Position numbers and translations under genes: made by a program. From NCBI GenBank assembly GCA_965226215.1, contig CBDDCH010000002.1:744001-808000 (forward strand): DNA of 64,000 nucleotides, read 5' to 3'. The notes under the pieces are model-generated. The model was not told where the DNA came from. It ran no database searches and saw only the letters and a list, made by a program, of their open reading frames with translations. The number at the start of each line of letters is the position of its first letter. Within the stretch, counting starts at the first letter, position 1. This stretch comes from G963668345 sp965226215. Its GTDB lineage: Bacteria > Acidobacteriota > Terriglobia > Bryobacterales > UBA6623. Positions 33,712 through 47,579 of this stretch are shown one piece after another.

Positions 33712-36700
33712 ATGCAGGAAAGAATGAAATTCGGCGGCGCCTTTGCGCTGCTCATCGCGTTGGTCATGATTCTTAGCGTGTCGACGCCCAGCTACGCGCA
33801 AAGCGCCCGGGCGGAGATCAATGGTGTTGTCAGCGATCCAACCGGCGCTGTTATCATCGGCGCCAAGATAACGGTGACGAACTCTGAAACAGGTCTGCCG
33901 ACACCTCTCGTGTCGAACGAGGCGGGCCAGTTCTATGCTCGCGCACTGTTCGGCGGCCTTTACGACATCCGTGTCGAGGCGCCCGGGTTCAAAACGTTCA
34001 GCGTCAGCGGCGTTGAGGTAACGACGGGCATGAACCTCGAATTTCCCATCGAGTTGGAAGTCGGGGACGTCACCGAAGTCGTCGAGGTAACGGCGGAGGC
34101 GGTCGCCCAACTCCAGACCGCGACGGGCGACGTCAGCAGCTTGGTCGTCAAGAAGACGGTGGACGAGCTGCCCACCATTACCCGCAGGCTCTGGGAGCTG
34201 GTTTCGCTGACACCGGCCGTGACTCCGGTGTACGTATTCTACGGCTCGTTATACATGCCGTTCATGAACATCGGCGGGAACCTGACCAACGGCAACATGT
34301 GGTACGTGGACGGTAACGTCATCACCCTGAATCGCGTGCAAGCTTACCAGTTGCCCGTATTCAACCCCCCAACGGAAATTGTGCAGGAGATGCGGGTTGA
34401 GACCAGCAACTACTCGGCCGAATTCGGACAAACCGCCGGGGCTGTGATCCTTACCACTACGAGGTCGGGAACCAACAGCTTCGCCGGACAGGCTTACTAC
34501 TACGGCCGGAACGACAAACTTGATGCCAGGGACTTTTTTGCTGCCACGAGGCCGATCAACCGCTTTCACAATTATGGATACTTAGTAGGGGGGCCGATCG
34601 TCAAGAATAGGACCCACTTCATGTGGTCCCATGAAAAAGAGCGCTGGCTTCAGCCGGGAACATTGACTACTACGATACCGACGCAAGCCATGGTGAGGGG
34701 GGACTTTTCCCAGGTCTTGAACGCGGATGGAAGCCTTCAGCAGATCTTCGATCCGGCGACGGTGTCAGGACCCGCGGGTGGGGAAACCCGTCTACCGTTC
34801 CCCAACAACCAGATCCCGTCCGATCGGTCCTCCTCCGTTGCGTCGCAGATGTTGGCCTTCTACCCGGACCCGAGCCAGGCGGGGGATATCACGGGAGGGA
34901 ATAATTTCACCAACAACCTTCTCGCCCTCGACCTTGACCGTATTTGGACGTTCCTGCGTATTGATCATCAATTCAATGACGCCAACAGACTTTATTTCCG
35001 CTGGACGCGGGATCCTTTTGCAACGCCCAGAACCGGCCCCTACTCAGGGACTCGAGGTGAGATCGCCGACCCCTGGGCGGAGACGAACGATCTAGCAGTG
35101 AAGACTCTCGGAGTCTCCCTCAGTTCCGTGATTACGCCAACTCTGATCTCCGACGTTCGAGTGGGCTGGAACAATGTAACACTGGACCGCGCCTGGGGTA
35201 AAGAGAACCCCGAGGTTTGGCAGCAAGATTGGGCGAAGCGGATAGGTTTACGGAATGTGAGCCCCGCCACCATGCCGTCCTTTCAACCGACAGGCTTTTC
35301 TCGGATCGGCCGCGGACAGCAGGGCCAGGCGTTTGGTTTTCCGGTCATGAGGGCCATGGATGTCGATGCCGTTATCAACAATGTTCGCGGCAACCATAGC
35401 CTCAAGCTGGGTACCTTCTGGAGACATTCCCGAGGCGCCAATTCGTTGGGCGGTTGGCTTTCGGGCCGCACACTGTACGATAGCCGGGCCACCGCTCAGT
35501 TTGCAGACGGCTCGGCTGTGGGCACGACTGGAAATCCGATCGCGTCCATGCTCATCGGTCATCCGTTTCAGGGCCAGATTCAGAATCTGCCGGCGCCTGA
35601 TTTCCGCACCTGGTACTTGGCGGCGTTCTTCAATGATGACTGGAGAATCACCCCGAACCTCACCCTCAACTTGGGCGTGCGTTGGGAATACGATGCCCCG
35701 AAGCGAGATGTTACCTTACAGTTCACTTTCTTCAACTTTGACGACATCAATCCGATCAGCGGCACCCCCGGCATCGTTGAGTTCAGCCGCAACAAGTGGA
35801 TTGACAACGGCTTCGTGCATACACCCGCCTATAACGACGTGAAAGATCAAATCGCTCCCCGTGTCGGTTTTGCCTATAAGGTACTGGGGCGCGACGATCT
35901 CGTGCTTCGAGGCGGGTACGGTATGTTCTTCACCGGTCCCGACGTGGGCGACGCCTTCTGGGGAGCACCCATGGCCGCCGCGGGCATCGAAGCCGACTTT
36001 GTAACAGTTGATGGTGGCCTCACGCCGGCGTTTGATTTAGACTCCGAAGGCATCCCGGCGCCTCCTCCGATACAGTTCTTTGATGGTTTCGGAGCCGTTC
36101 CGTTTGGCCAGAGCCCCGGCTTCAACCCTGGCCTCTGGTGGCCAAACCGTGACAAGCCCTACACGCAGCAGATCAACCTCGGCATGCAGAAGCAGCAGGG
36201 AGCGTTTCTGTTTGAAGTCGCCGGTATCGCCAATATCGCCAGGAAGCTGCACCAGGGGAGGAACTACAATGAGCTGCTACCCTCACTGAGGGGTCCGGGA
36301 AATAAGCAGACGGAGCGTCCTTTCGCGCAGTTTGGCAATGTCAGCGGCCGTGGCGAGTCGATGAACAGCTCGAACTATTACGGCCTGATCCTGCAGATGA
36401 GACGCCAGTTCAGCAAGGGGCTCAGTTTCAACACCAACTACACGTTCTCACGGTGGACAAGTACTCGGTTCCGGGGATTCTATGACAGAGATTGGGGCAC
36501 CTTCGGCAACCAGCGCAAGCACAACTACAAGTTCTCCGGAGTGTACGAATTGCCGTTCGGCAAGGGCCGGCAGCGTTTGACTTCAGGTCCTCTTGCCGGG
36601 ATTTTCGGGAACTGGACCATGGGCGGCATCGTCACTGTCGTCAGCGGAGGCAACCTTAGCTTTGGCGTTTCGAGCAACACCTGTAATAGTTTCGGTGGGT

Positions 36701-37098
36701 GCGGGCGCCCCGACCTGGTGGGTGATCCGGGAAGTGGCCCGTCGAACTTTGATCCGGGAAGAGACACCTGGTTCAACACCGCTGCCTTCGCACACCCGCA
36801 AGACGCGGGCGATCCTTTCCGGGATGGCACCGCTGGGTTTGGGATTCTCGAAGGTCCATATGTCACCCACGTCGACCTGAACGTCTCGAAGGAGATGGTG
36901 ATCACCGAGAGGATGAGCTTTGCCATCAGTATCGAGATGACCAACATGTTCAACCGTACGAACTTTGGGAGTCCGAACACCACGCAAGGCAACCCCGGGT
37001 TCGGAACGATCGGCGGAACCTGTTCTGCTTTTTGTTCCCAAGCTGGTGGACCCCGGCAAATGCAGTTCGGCGGCAAATTCATGTGGGGCGGTGGCTGA
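33712..37098 (+). CDS. TonB-dependent receptor with carboxypeptidase regulatory-like domain (Oar-like)
   Basis: 1128 residues. A signal peptide (ALLIALVMILSVSTPSYAQ) is followed by a CarboxypepD_reg beta sandwich (GVVSDPTGAVIIGAKITVTNSETG to the GVEVTTGMNLEFPIELEVGD strand). A plug with VVEVTAEAVAQLQTATGDVSS comes next, then a large beta barrel with typical segments (ETSNYSAEFGQTAGAVI, WTFLRIDHQFNDANRLYFRW, FFNDDWRITPNLTLNLGVRWEY) ending in an aromatic-rich FGGKFMWGGG. In Acidobacteria these outer-membrane receptors take up oligosaccharides, peptides or chelates; no substrate is visible and no neighbouring substrate-binding lipoprotein is present. Start ATG 33712 follows a G-rich ribosome site. 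A terminator lies 38 bp after the stop. Confidence 0.92.
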   Translation: MQERMKFGGAFALLIALVMILSVSTPSYAQSARAEINGVVSDPTGAVIIGAKITVTNSETGLPTPLVSNEAGQFYARALFGGLYDIRVEAPGFKTFSVSGVEVTTGMNLEFPIELEVGDVTEVVEVTAEAVAQLQTATGDVSSLVVKKTVDELPTITRRLWELVSLTPAVTPVYVFYGSLYMPFMNIGGNLTNGNMWYVDGNVITLNRVQAYQLPVFNPPTEIVQEMRVETSNYSAEFGQTAGAVILTTTRSGTNSFAGQAYYYGRNDKLDARDFFAATRPINRFHNYGYLVGGPIVKNRTHFMWSHEKERWLQPGTLTTTIPTQAMVRGDFSQVLNADGSLQQIFDPATVSGPAGGETRLPFPNNQIPSDRSSSVASQMLAFYPDPSQAGDITGGNNFTNNLLALDLDRIWTFLRIDHQFNDANRLYFRWTRDPFATPRTGPYSGTRGEIADPWAETNDLAVKTLGVSLSSVITPTLISDVRVGWNNVTLDRAWGKENPEVWQQDWAKRIGLRNVSPATMPSFQPTGFSRIGRGQQGQAFGFPVMRAMDVDAVINNVRGNHSLKLGTFWRHSRGANSLGGWLSGRTLYDSRATAQFADGSAVGTTGNPIASMLIGHPFQGQIQNLPAPDFRTWYLAAFFNDDWRITPNLTLNLGVRWEYDAPKRDVTLQFTFFNFDDINPISGTPGIVEFSRNKWIDNGFVHTPAYNDVKDQIAPRVGFAYKVLGRDDLVLRGGYGMFFTGPDVGDAFWGAPMAAAGIEADFVTVDGGLTPAFDLDSEGIPAPPPIQFFDGFGAVPFGQSPGFNPGLWWPNRDKPYTQQINLGMQKQQGAFLFEVAGIANIARKLHQGRNYNELLPSLRGPGNKQTERPFAQFGNVSGRGESMNSSNYYGLILQMRRQFSKGLSFNTNYTFSRWTSTRFRGFYDRDWGTFGNQRKHNYKFSGVYELPFGKGRQRLTSGPLAGIFGNWTMGGIVTVVSGGNLSFGVSSNTCNSFGGCGRPDLVGDPGSGPSNFDPGRDTWFNTAAFAHPQDAGDPFRDGTAGFGILEGPYVTHVDLNVSKEMVITERMSFAISIEMTNMFNRTNFGSPNTTQGNPGFGTIGGTCSAFCSQAGGPRQMQFGGKFMWGGG

Positions 37099-37135
37099 GG
37101 CTTTCCCCGCCACAGAGTTTAACTTTTAACCACGG

Positions 37136-37175
37136 GCGCGCTGCCGACCGAGTCGGCAGCGCGCTTGTTGTTTTT
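37136..37175 (+). terminator. Rho-independent terminator after the TonB receptor gene
   Basis: A perfect 13-bp stem (GCGCGCTGCCGAC / GTCGGCAGCGCGC, 37136-37164) with a 3-base loop is followed by TTGTTGTTTTT. Confidence 0.9.
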
Positions 37176-37249
37176 GGGGGCGAGGGCCACAGCAGGCAAC
37201 AACCGGACAGAGCCGCGGGTCGAGGGCGCGTTTTTCACCAGAGCAGAGC

Positions 37250-37695
37250 TTGTAGCGCGGACCTGGCGCTGCTCCAGCGTCCGCGTCCGTGCGCTTATCG
37301 AAGGTTCGGCGGGTTGATCGCCTCAGCCCCGGAGGGGCGTAGGATAGTAGCCCACGGTGGAGCCGTAAGGCGGAACCGTGGGCGGAATGGCAAAGTCGGT
37401 AAAGCCCCGGCAGGGGCGCGGGAAGGCCTGCAAATCGCTAAGGAGCGGAAGCAAATGCCCGCCGTCAGGGATGTAGGGGCGCGATTCATCGCGCCCGCTT
37501 GCCGGCATACTGTACGCTGGGCGATGTACACGAGTTGTTGCCGCGAGCTTTGGCCGCCTTAGTTTCATTTCATCGATGCAGGCGGGCACGGCATGCCGTG
37601 CCCCTACCGATCTGTTGGGTTGCAGGCGGACCCCTGTAGACGTGTCGGGTGTGTGGAAGTGTGGGGGCATGGCGCCGCGGCACGTTGTGCCCCTA
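37250..37695. repeat. Cluster of dispersed palindromic repeats
   Basis: Three GTAGGGGC-type palindromes: 37473-37498 (GTAGGGGCGCGATTCATC/GCGCCCGC), 37581-37607 (GGGCACGGCATGCCGTGCCC) and 37668-37695. One unit TAGCGCGGACCTGG...GTCCGCGTCC lies near 37253, with a second copy near 47688. No gene is supported in 37176-37740. Confidence 0.6.
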
Positions 37696-37745
37696 CCGAT
37701 CTGTTATGGTCTGGGCACGGCATTTCAAGATGTTCAGAAATAAAC

Positions 37746-37775
37746 TTGTATTGCGTTGGGCCGGGGTGCTAGACT
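37746..37775 (+). promoter_or_regulatory. Possible rRNA operon promoter
   Basis: TTGTAT (37746-37751), 18 bp, TAGACT (37770-37775) lies about 345 bp upstream of the 16S gene, with a GC-rich stretch after it. A second TTTGACAATCAGG element near 37970 may be part of the leader. The 37776-38119 leader otherwise holds no gene. Confidence 0.35.
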
Positions 37776-38119
37776 AGGTACTGAGTCACCGGGCCTACGG
37801 GCTCGTGTGTACTCGGAAGTACTCGCTGTCGGCTAGGTGGGTTGGGTTGAATCGGACTTGTCTGATTCAGGCTTAACTGGCTTAACGGCAATGTGGTTTG
37901 AGGCCAACCGGAGGAGGGATTCGCGGCTCCTACTTGAAGCCGCGGAGACGATCTTCGCTGGTACTGATCTTTGACAATCAGGTTGGACGTGCAGTTCGTG
38001 TGCGTAATGCCGAGTTTTAGTCGGAGCGAAGACTCACGATATAAGCCTCAGCCAGGGGAGTGGGCTTGCCTGCTTTCCAATCGTTGACGCAAGTTGGCGA
38101 GGGTTGGGGTGGAAGAGTT

Positions 38120-39646
<1,527 letters not shown>

Positions 39647-39845
39647 AGAGGACGTGGGCCGATGTCCGTGGGCTTTCGCCGTGGGAAGTTTCCGTCGGCG
39701 GCGGCTCTGTAAGCGGCAACGTTCGGCTCCATTCGCTTCGACACTCTCTTTCTCGGTATTGCGTTTCGAGCTGGTTCCTCCGCCGCCAGGCGGCGGGGGC
39801 GCGTCCAACCGGCCTCATTTCTCCTGAGGGCTGTTCACCAGGTAA

Positions 39846-39921
39846 GGGGCTGTAGCTCAGCTGGGAGAGCGCCTGATTTGCATTCAGGAGGTCGTCGGTT
39901 CGAATCCGATCAGCTCCACCA
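39846..39921 (+). tRNA. tRNA-Ala (UGC)
   Basis: 76 nt with acceptor GGGGCTG pairing CAGCTCC, anticodon TGC in CTGATTTGCATTCAG, T arm GTCGGTTCGAATCCGAT, and encoded CCA. It lies in the 16S-23S spacer. Confidence 0.97.
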
Positions 39922-40038
39922 GCAGGGCGGGCTTGAAACCGGCGAGGACACTGGCGCGGACCCGAATCCGCGGGCTGGTGTCCCTCGAGGCGCGGCTCCT
40001 GTCAGGCGTGGACCAGGTTTTAAAAGGCAACGGGGTTC

Positions 40039-40115
<77 letters not shown>

Positions 40116-40286
40116 CCGCGAGGTTGTAGGTGCCAGGTATTAGGTAACAGGGAACCTCCCTGGGAGCCTGAAATCTGACACTTGAAACTTCCTGATCTTT
40201 GACAACTGAATATCGAAGGGCAAAAAGCCATAAACGCCGAAAGAAGTATCGAGCGCTGCCCGGATTCATTTCTGGGTAAGTTTAAT

Positions 40287-43240
<2,954 letters not shown>

Positions 43241-43287
43241 AACTTACCCCGAGCTGAATTCGGGGACGGTTTGGCGTTTTGGTTTTG

Positions 43288-43486
43288 GTAGGGGCGCGAT
43301 TCATCGCCCCCGCCCTTCGATATTCAGACATACGAGTCCCGTAGCGCAGGGCTGGGCGGTTGTTTGCCCAGACCTGCGGCTTTTTGGTTCGGTTAGAAAA
43401 AATCAGGGACTGTCACAAGCGGCGTGCCGGGAGGCACGTAGAATCGTTGACGTTTTCAGCCGCGGTTGACTGTCCCAGTATTTTTT
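43288..43486. repeat. Three repeat elements in the 23S-5S spacer
   Basis: In order: a GTAGGGGC-type palindrome (43288-43315), an R1 hairpin copy (43341-43380) and a MITE-like element (43396-43486). The MITE-like ends are GGGACTGTCAC...CGGC and GCCGCGGTTGACTGTCCC, bounded by A-rich and T-rich runs. A second copy of the last lies at 53356-53443. The 379-bp spacer holds no gene. Confidence 0.7.
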
Positions 43487-43618
43487 CGCAGCTTCCTGGA
43501 CCCGTTTTTTGATACGAGTTTCGAGCAGGGGTATTCTGACGCACGTCCCGGCGGCTTTGAAGGCTGCTAGCCCTAACTGAACGCCGGGCATCGGGCGAAT
43601 GCACTCCTGCTAAAAAAT

Positions 43619-43736
<118 letters not shown>

Positions 43737-43754
43737 TAAAATCTAAGACGCGTG

Positions 43755-43792
43755 AGGCCTGATCTCATTCTTGTGATCAGGCCTTTGTTTTT
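43755..43792 (+). terminator. Terminator directly after 5S rRNA
   Basis: 10-bp stem AGGCCTGATC / GATCAGGCCT with a 10-base loop, then TTGTTTTT. Confidence 0.9.
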
Positions 43793-43815
43793 GTGAGCAT
43801 GGTAAGCTTAGGCCA

Positions 43816-44319
43816 ATGGCGACCAACACCCTTGTAACGCCTGAGGAATACCTCTTGATGGCTTTCGATGGCCCCGACCGGGAGTTCGTCGACGGTGAGG
43901 TGGTGGAGCGAAACGTGGGAGAAAGACAGCACAGCGAGATCCAGGCTCGCTTGGTCGAGATCTTTTATGAACTACGCAAGAACGTCCCGCTTTACTGCTT
44001 CCCCGAGTTGCGGCTGAGACTGGCCGAAACCCGCTACCGCATTCCGGATATATCTGTTTTCGAGAAGGAGAAACCCACCGAGAGTGTCCCCTCCAGTCCT
44101 CCTTTGATCGCCATCGAGATTGTTTCGCGGGACGATCGATACACCGAGATCACCTATAAACTTGAAGAGTATCGGGCCTGGGGGGTGCCCCATGTCTGGC
44201 TCATCGATCCTTGGCAGAAGAAGCTTAGCGTTTACGGCGAAAGCGGCCTCGTGGTCGCCTCTTCGCTCGCCCTGCCGGAGTTCGACATCGAGATTTCGGC
44301 CGGCGAGATCCTCGGCTAA
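43816..44319 (+). CDS. Uma2-family (DUF820) PD-(D/E)xK nuclease-like protein
   Basis: 167 residues with the family pattern: TPEEYLLMAFDGPDREFVDGEVVERNVG, then LRLRLAETRYRIPDISVFEKE (the D of the nuclease core), PLIAIEIVSRDDR (E-x-V in place of E-x-K) and KLEEYRAWGVPHVWLIDPWQKKL. The fold is a restriction-like nuclease found in many copies in cyanobacteria and Acidobacteria; cellular role and activity are not established. It lies between two copies of the 5S rRNA 3' end, 24 bp after the first rrn terminator, and may be a small mobile cassette. Start ATG 43816. Confidence 0.85.
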   Translation: MATNTLVTPEEYLLMAFDGPDREFVDGEVVERNVGERQHSEIQARLVEIFYELRKNVPLYCFPELRLRLAETRYRIPDISVFEKEKPTESVPSSPPLIAIEIVSRDDRYTEITYKLEEYRAWGVPHVWLIDPWQKKLSVYGESGLVVASSLALPEFDIEISAGEILG

Positions 44320-44355
44320 GGCAGGTCACCGCTTCACACGCAGAGCGGGAAAGGT

Positions 44356-44401
44356 TGCGCGGGCAACTGCGTGGGAGAGTAGGACGCCGCCCGATTAAAA
44401 T
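44356..44401 (+). repeat. 46-bp perfect copy of the 5S rRNA 3' end
   Basis: Identical to 43697-43742, from TGCGCGGGCAACTGCGTGGG to the GATTAAAAT following the gene. Only the tail is present, without the 5' two-thirds of 5S. Together the two copies bracket a terminator and the Uma2 gene. Confidence 0.9.
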
Positions 44402-44405
44402 TCCG

Positions 44406-44440
44406 AAGGCCCCGGCATTGCCGGGGCCTTTTGCTGTTTC
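44406..44440 (+). terminator. Terminator after the duplicated 5S tail
   Basis: Perfect 11-bp stem AAGGCCCCGGC / GCCGGGGCCTT with an ATT loop, then TTGCTGTTT. It could be the original rrn terminator, displaced by the insertion. Confidence 0.85.
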
Positions 44441-44547
44441 GTTGCACGTTGTTCCGTAAGTCCGCTCACCGAGCAAGGCCCCAAGGGCGGTCCGTGTAGT
44501 CGCGTAAGGCAAGCCGATGGCTCCCGGAAGGCGTTAATATTGGTCTG

Positions 44548-44988
44548 ATGCTTGACGAGCTTGAGTGTTCGGGCAGGTGGTTTCTGCCACAGTGCCCGCA
44601 AGAGAGAATTGACGGTGTCCTGAAGTTCAGTCCAACCACCGGAGCAAAGCTGAAAGTTAGAGGATCGTTTGCACCTGAAGAGGAAGTGCGCGTTACTGGG
44701 GGACGATTTGGGATTATCCTTGGAGTAACGGATAACGGTAAATACATTACACTCTACGAAAACGAGTGGGTGAGTTCATCTCACAGAATGCCTGGGGGAT
44801 TCGCCCAGACGTTCAGAGTGGGATGCGTGTTGCATCTGCCGGACTCGCTCACCCGCCGACTCCCTGAGGTCTCTCATCTGGCTCTGGAAAAACTCTTCAC
44901 CGAGGTTCCCGCGCTGATACGCATGCCGAACAAGTTCCCGATAAACAGTCTCCATACCACACCCACTGACGAAAACGTAATTGACTAG
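44548..44988 (+). CDS. ApeA N-terminal-domain-like protein, probably truncated
   Basis: 146 residues. The first 100 (CSGRWFLPQCPQERIDGVLKF, GAKLKVRGSFAPEEE, GIILGVTDNGKYITLYENEW) resemble the N-terminal beta domain of ApeA, an abortive-infection protein whose active part is a C-terminal HEPN ribonuclease; full proteins exceed 400 residues. The HEPN part is absent and the last 45 residues do not follow the family. It is either a fragment or a shortened relative. There is no good ribosome site. It is the only hint of phage defence in this part of the window besides the Cas3 relic. Confidence 0.45.
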   Translation: MLDELECSGRWFLPQCPQERIDGVLKFSPTTGAKLKVRGSFAPEEEVRVTGGRFGIILGVTDNGKYITLYENEWVSSSHRMPGGFAQTFRVGCVLHLPDSLTRRLPEVSHLALEKLFTEVPALIRMPNKFPINSLHTTPTDENVID

Positions 44989-45507
44989 TAATGCGCTCTG
45001 TGTAACTACGGTCGTGAAAGTATAAGACCTTTCAGCACGCGCAGATGAAACACCGAAGGTGGGGGTGATACACTAGCATTTACACACTCTTACGGGCAAT
45101 CTTGACTCGACCAGTAAGCGCGAGCACGTCCGATCGATCCAGTCGCGAGCGAATCATGCATCAAATGAAACGTCCTCCGGCGAGCCGGACGAGGACGAAA
45201 ACCGTTGCATCGCAGCCGTCGCTTCGGCTACCCTACTCGGTTCAGGATGGCCAAAACGGAAATCCTGGTTCAGTTGTTGTCATGGCACACAGGTGACGAT
45301 GGACTGTCATACTGATTTGGGAAGGCCAGCTTAGCAAAAATCCCGCGGATGTGTGGCAAGGATCAAGAAGGTGGTCCGAGGAAGGCCATAGGACGGCTTG
45401 AAAACCCCGTCAGGGCGAGAGGCGAGAAGAAGCAAATCGGTCAAAGTCGCACCTCCTTCGCCAAGTCGAATAACATGGCGCTCCTAAGCTAAAGGGTAAC
45501 TAAATTA
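44989..45507. other. Spacer without recognisable genes
   Basis: About 520 bp between the ApeA-like gene and the ISL3 end. Short reading frames here have no ribosome sites or natural composition. I see no repeats of the window's other families. Confidence 0.4.
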
Positions 45508-46066
45508 GGCTCTTCCGGGTTTTAAGTGGGCGAAGGAGCCAGATCGAGTTTCCCACAGTGGAAGTAGATGGCGTTGATGAAGTTCTGTTGATTGCGGAAA
45601 CCGCGCGCCGTGGCCTTGACCCATTGAATCCTTGAGTTCAACCCCTCGCTGACCGCGTTCGTAATGCGGTGTTTCAGATACGTGAGTATGTTTTCGAGGC
45701 GAGCCGTCAACATCCGCGCTACGGTGACCATCGGCGTCAGCCGGCTGCGACTCGCCCAGCCGCGCCATTGCTCGAAGAAAGCTCGCGCCGCCGATTCGCG
45801 ACGATAGTCGAACAGCCGCATCGCCGTTTCCTTCAACGCCCACGCCCGCGCCGTCTTCAAGTCGCTTTCGCGCAGCGCGCGGAACTCGCGCCAGGCGTCC
45901 TCGGAAAAGTTCGCCGGATGCCGCAGCCAAGCGTACTTCGTGCCTGTCAAACGCTCGTCGCCGAGGGCCAGTAAACGCTTGTTCTCCGCCCGCCGCACCT
46001 GGTCCACCGCCTTCGCCAGATGCGCCGCGATGTGATATTTGTCGTAAACGATCTTTTTCTCCGAAA
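45508..46066 (-). pseudogene. ISL3-family element remnant (C-terminal half of transposase)
   Basis: The right terminal repeat GGCTCTTCCGGGTTTTAAG begins at 45508. From 46066 down to 45522 the minus strand encodes the second half of an ISL3 transposase: DKYHIAAHLAKAVDQVRRAE, TGTKYAWLRHPANF, then SEGLNSRIQWVKATARGFRN with the catalytic Glu. The first half and the other terminal repeat are gone: an IS1595 copy starts at 46067 and a different gene lies beyond it, so the lost part was deleted rather than split. Confidence 0.85.
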
Positions 46067-47095
46067 TGTGGTATCCACTTGACTCAGGTAACCCCAACAT
46101 CTTGTGGTTGGGCTCACGGGGCCTCAGCGTCCCAGTCGGCGACGATCGATCGATACGGCGTTGGGTCCACGGCGACTGCCTGCTGCACAAGGCGGTAGAA
46201 GAGTTTTCCCAGGCTGCGTGAGTTGCGCCGGTTGAAGCGGAACACAAACTCGTCGAGGTAGTAGTCCAGATGCTCGTGGCTAACCGCGCCTTGGTGCGTG
46301 CCCAGCAGCCAGCGCTTGAGCAACGAGATCGCTTGGTGCACCCTCGGCAATAATTCCGAGGCCTGCTTGCGGCGGCCCGACAGAAAGACGATGCGATGCT
46401 GGTAGCCCTTCTTCTCCAGCGGCTCGTAGCCCAGCCAGCCGTCGGTGTGCACCACGCTTCCCGGCTCGACCGACTCCTCCACGAAGGGCATCAAACTGGC
46501 CGCCGATGCGTTCCGCACGCGCTGCATGCGGATCCGTCCTAGCCCGCGGCCTCTCTCTTCCGCGGCTACTGCAATCAAGGCTTTACGCTCGGTCTGCCGG
46601 CCGCTCACACCCTCTTCCTCAGCGCCCCAATAGGTCTCATCGACCTCGACTACGCCCGCCAATCGCTCCCGCCCCGGACGCACCATCGCTCGCCGCAGCT
46701 TGTGCATCCAGGTCCACGCGGTTTGATAGCTGCCCAACCCGAGAACGCGCTGCAGACCCAGCGCGCTGACCCCGTTCTTTTGCGAAGTGACGTGCCAGAT
46801 CGCCCGGAACCACAGCCGCAGCGGCTTACGTGTGTCTTGGAAGATCGTGCCCGAGGTCACCGACGTCTGCCGCCCGCAGCGAGCGCATTCGAACCACACT
46901 TTGCGCACCGGCCAAGCCCGCTCATGCCCGCATCCCGGACAGCGGAAACCCTCCGGCCAGCGCAACGCGGACAGATAGTCGCGACAGGCCCCTTCGCTGG
47001 CGAAGCGTACCTCGAACTCGAGCAGGTCGCGTGGATAATCCTCCACGAAGGCGCATACTACATCTTGGGGTCACCTGAGTCAAGTGGATACCCCA
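46067..47095 (-). mobile_element. IS1595-family element, copy 2
   Basis: 1029 bp, same length and ends as copy 1 at 32029-33057 but inverted. The flanks differ (CTCCGAAA before, TTTAGTCG after), so no target duplication remains, which points to rearrangement through this copy. Confidence 0.92.
46114..47046 (-). CDS. IS1595-family transposase (ISXO2-like), copy 2
   Basis: 310 residues, identical to copy 1 apart from FASEGACRD and NSRSLGKLF. The zinc-ribbon Cys pairs (CPGCGHE, CARCGRQ) and the DDE residues (EVDETYWG, HTDGWLGYE, LDEFVFRFN) are kept. Either copy could supply transposase for both elements. Confidence 0.93.
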   Translation of the reverse strand: MEDYPRDLLEFEVRFASEGACRDYLSALRWPEGFRCPGCGHERAWPVRKVWFECARCGRQTSVTSGTIFQDTRKPLRLWFRAIWHVTSQKNGVSALGLQRVLGLGSYQTAWTWMHKLRRAMVRPGRERLAGVVEVDETYWGAEEEGVSGRQTERKALIAVAAEERGRGLGRIRMQRVRNASAASLMPFVEESVEPGSVVHTDGWLGYEPLEKKGYQHRIVFLSGRRKQASELLPRVHQAISLLKRWLLGTHQGAVSHEHLDYYLDEFVFRFNRRNSRSLGKLFYRLVQQAVAVDPTPYRSIVADWDAEAP

Positions 47096-47096
47096 T

Positions 47097-47579
47097 TTAG
47101 TCGCAATCAGCATCGCGATTAATGCGTTGTTTTCAGTGCTGTTTTTCTATGCGCGCCACAGAAAAGAAGAAGACTATGTGAAGACGGTTAGACGCGTGGA
47201 TGACAACGAGAAATACCTTGCCGCTGCGATGAGCCATATCGTGAGGTGCTTACACGCGATTGACAACAAGCTCCGGGTCTTAGAGTCAGGTCTCCTGAGG
47301 TTGGTACTTGTCTCTGAGGGACTACGCGAATCAAGCCGGCTCATCGAAGAAAACGTGTGTAATGACAATGCGGAATTATTGACAGTGATGCAGGAGCTTG
47401 CTTTGTTTAGTCGAGATGACGACGTACGACTTTCGGCGTACCGGCAGCTCGCGACATCATTTGGGGATATAGCGTCACTGGAGATGGCGGAGATGGTGGC
47501 AGGCCGGGAACCGGACGGCGAGGTGCGGGAACTTGCGGCACACTACACCCGGATACTGCGTAAGAGATTACATCGCTAG
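47097..47579 (+). pseudogene. Membrane-anchored hypothetical protein, 5' end removed by IS1595
   Basis: Reading is open from the IS edge: LVAISIAINALFSVLFFYARHRK forms one membrane helix, then a soluble helical domain (NEKYLAAAMSHIVRCLHAIDNKL, LLTVMQELALFSRDDDVRLS, SLEMAEMVAGREPDGEVRELA) of about 130 residues. A TTG at 47127 could serve as start, but the native start and promoter are lost. I do not recognise the family. The C-terminal part has HEAT-like helix pairs. Confidence 0.5.

Noticed and set aside
33712..33790. Riboswitch in the TonB receptor leader
   Set aside because: The 140-base leader shows no conserved cobalamin or other riboswitch core that I could recognise.
45102..45296. 64-codon frame after the ApeA-like gene
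   Set aside because: No ribosome site, Arg/Ser/Thr-rich composition and no resemblance to known proteins.
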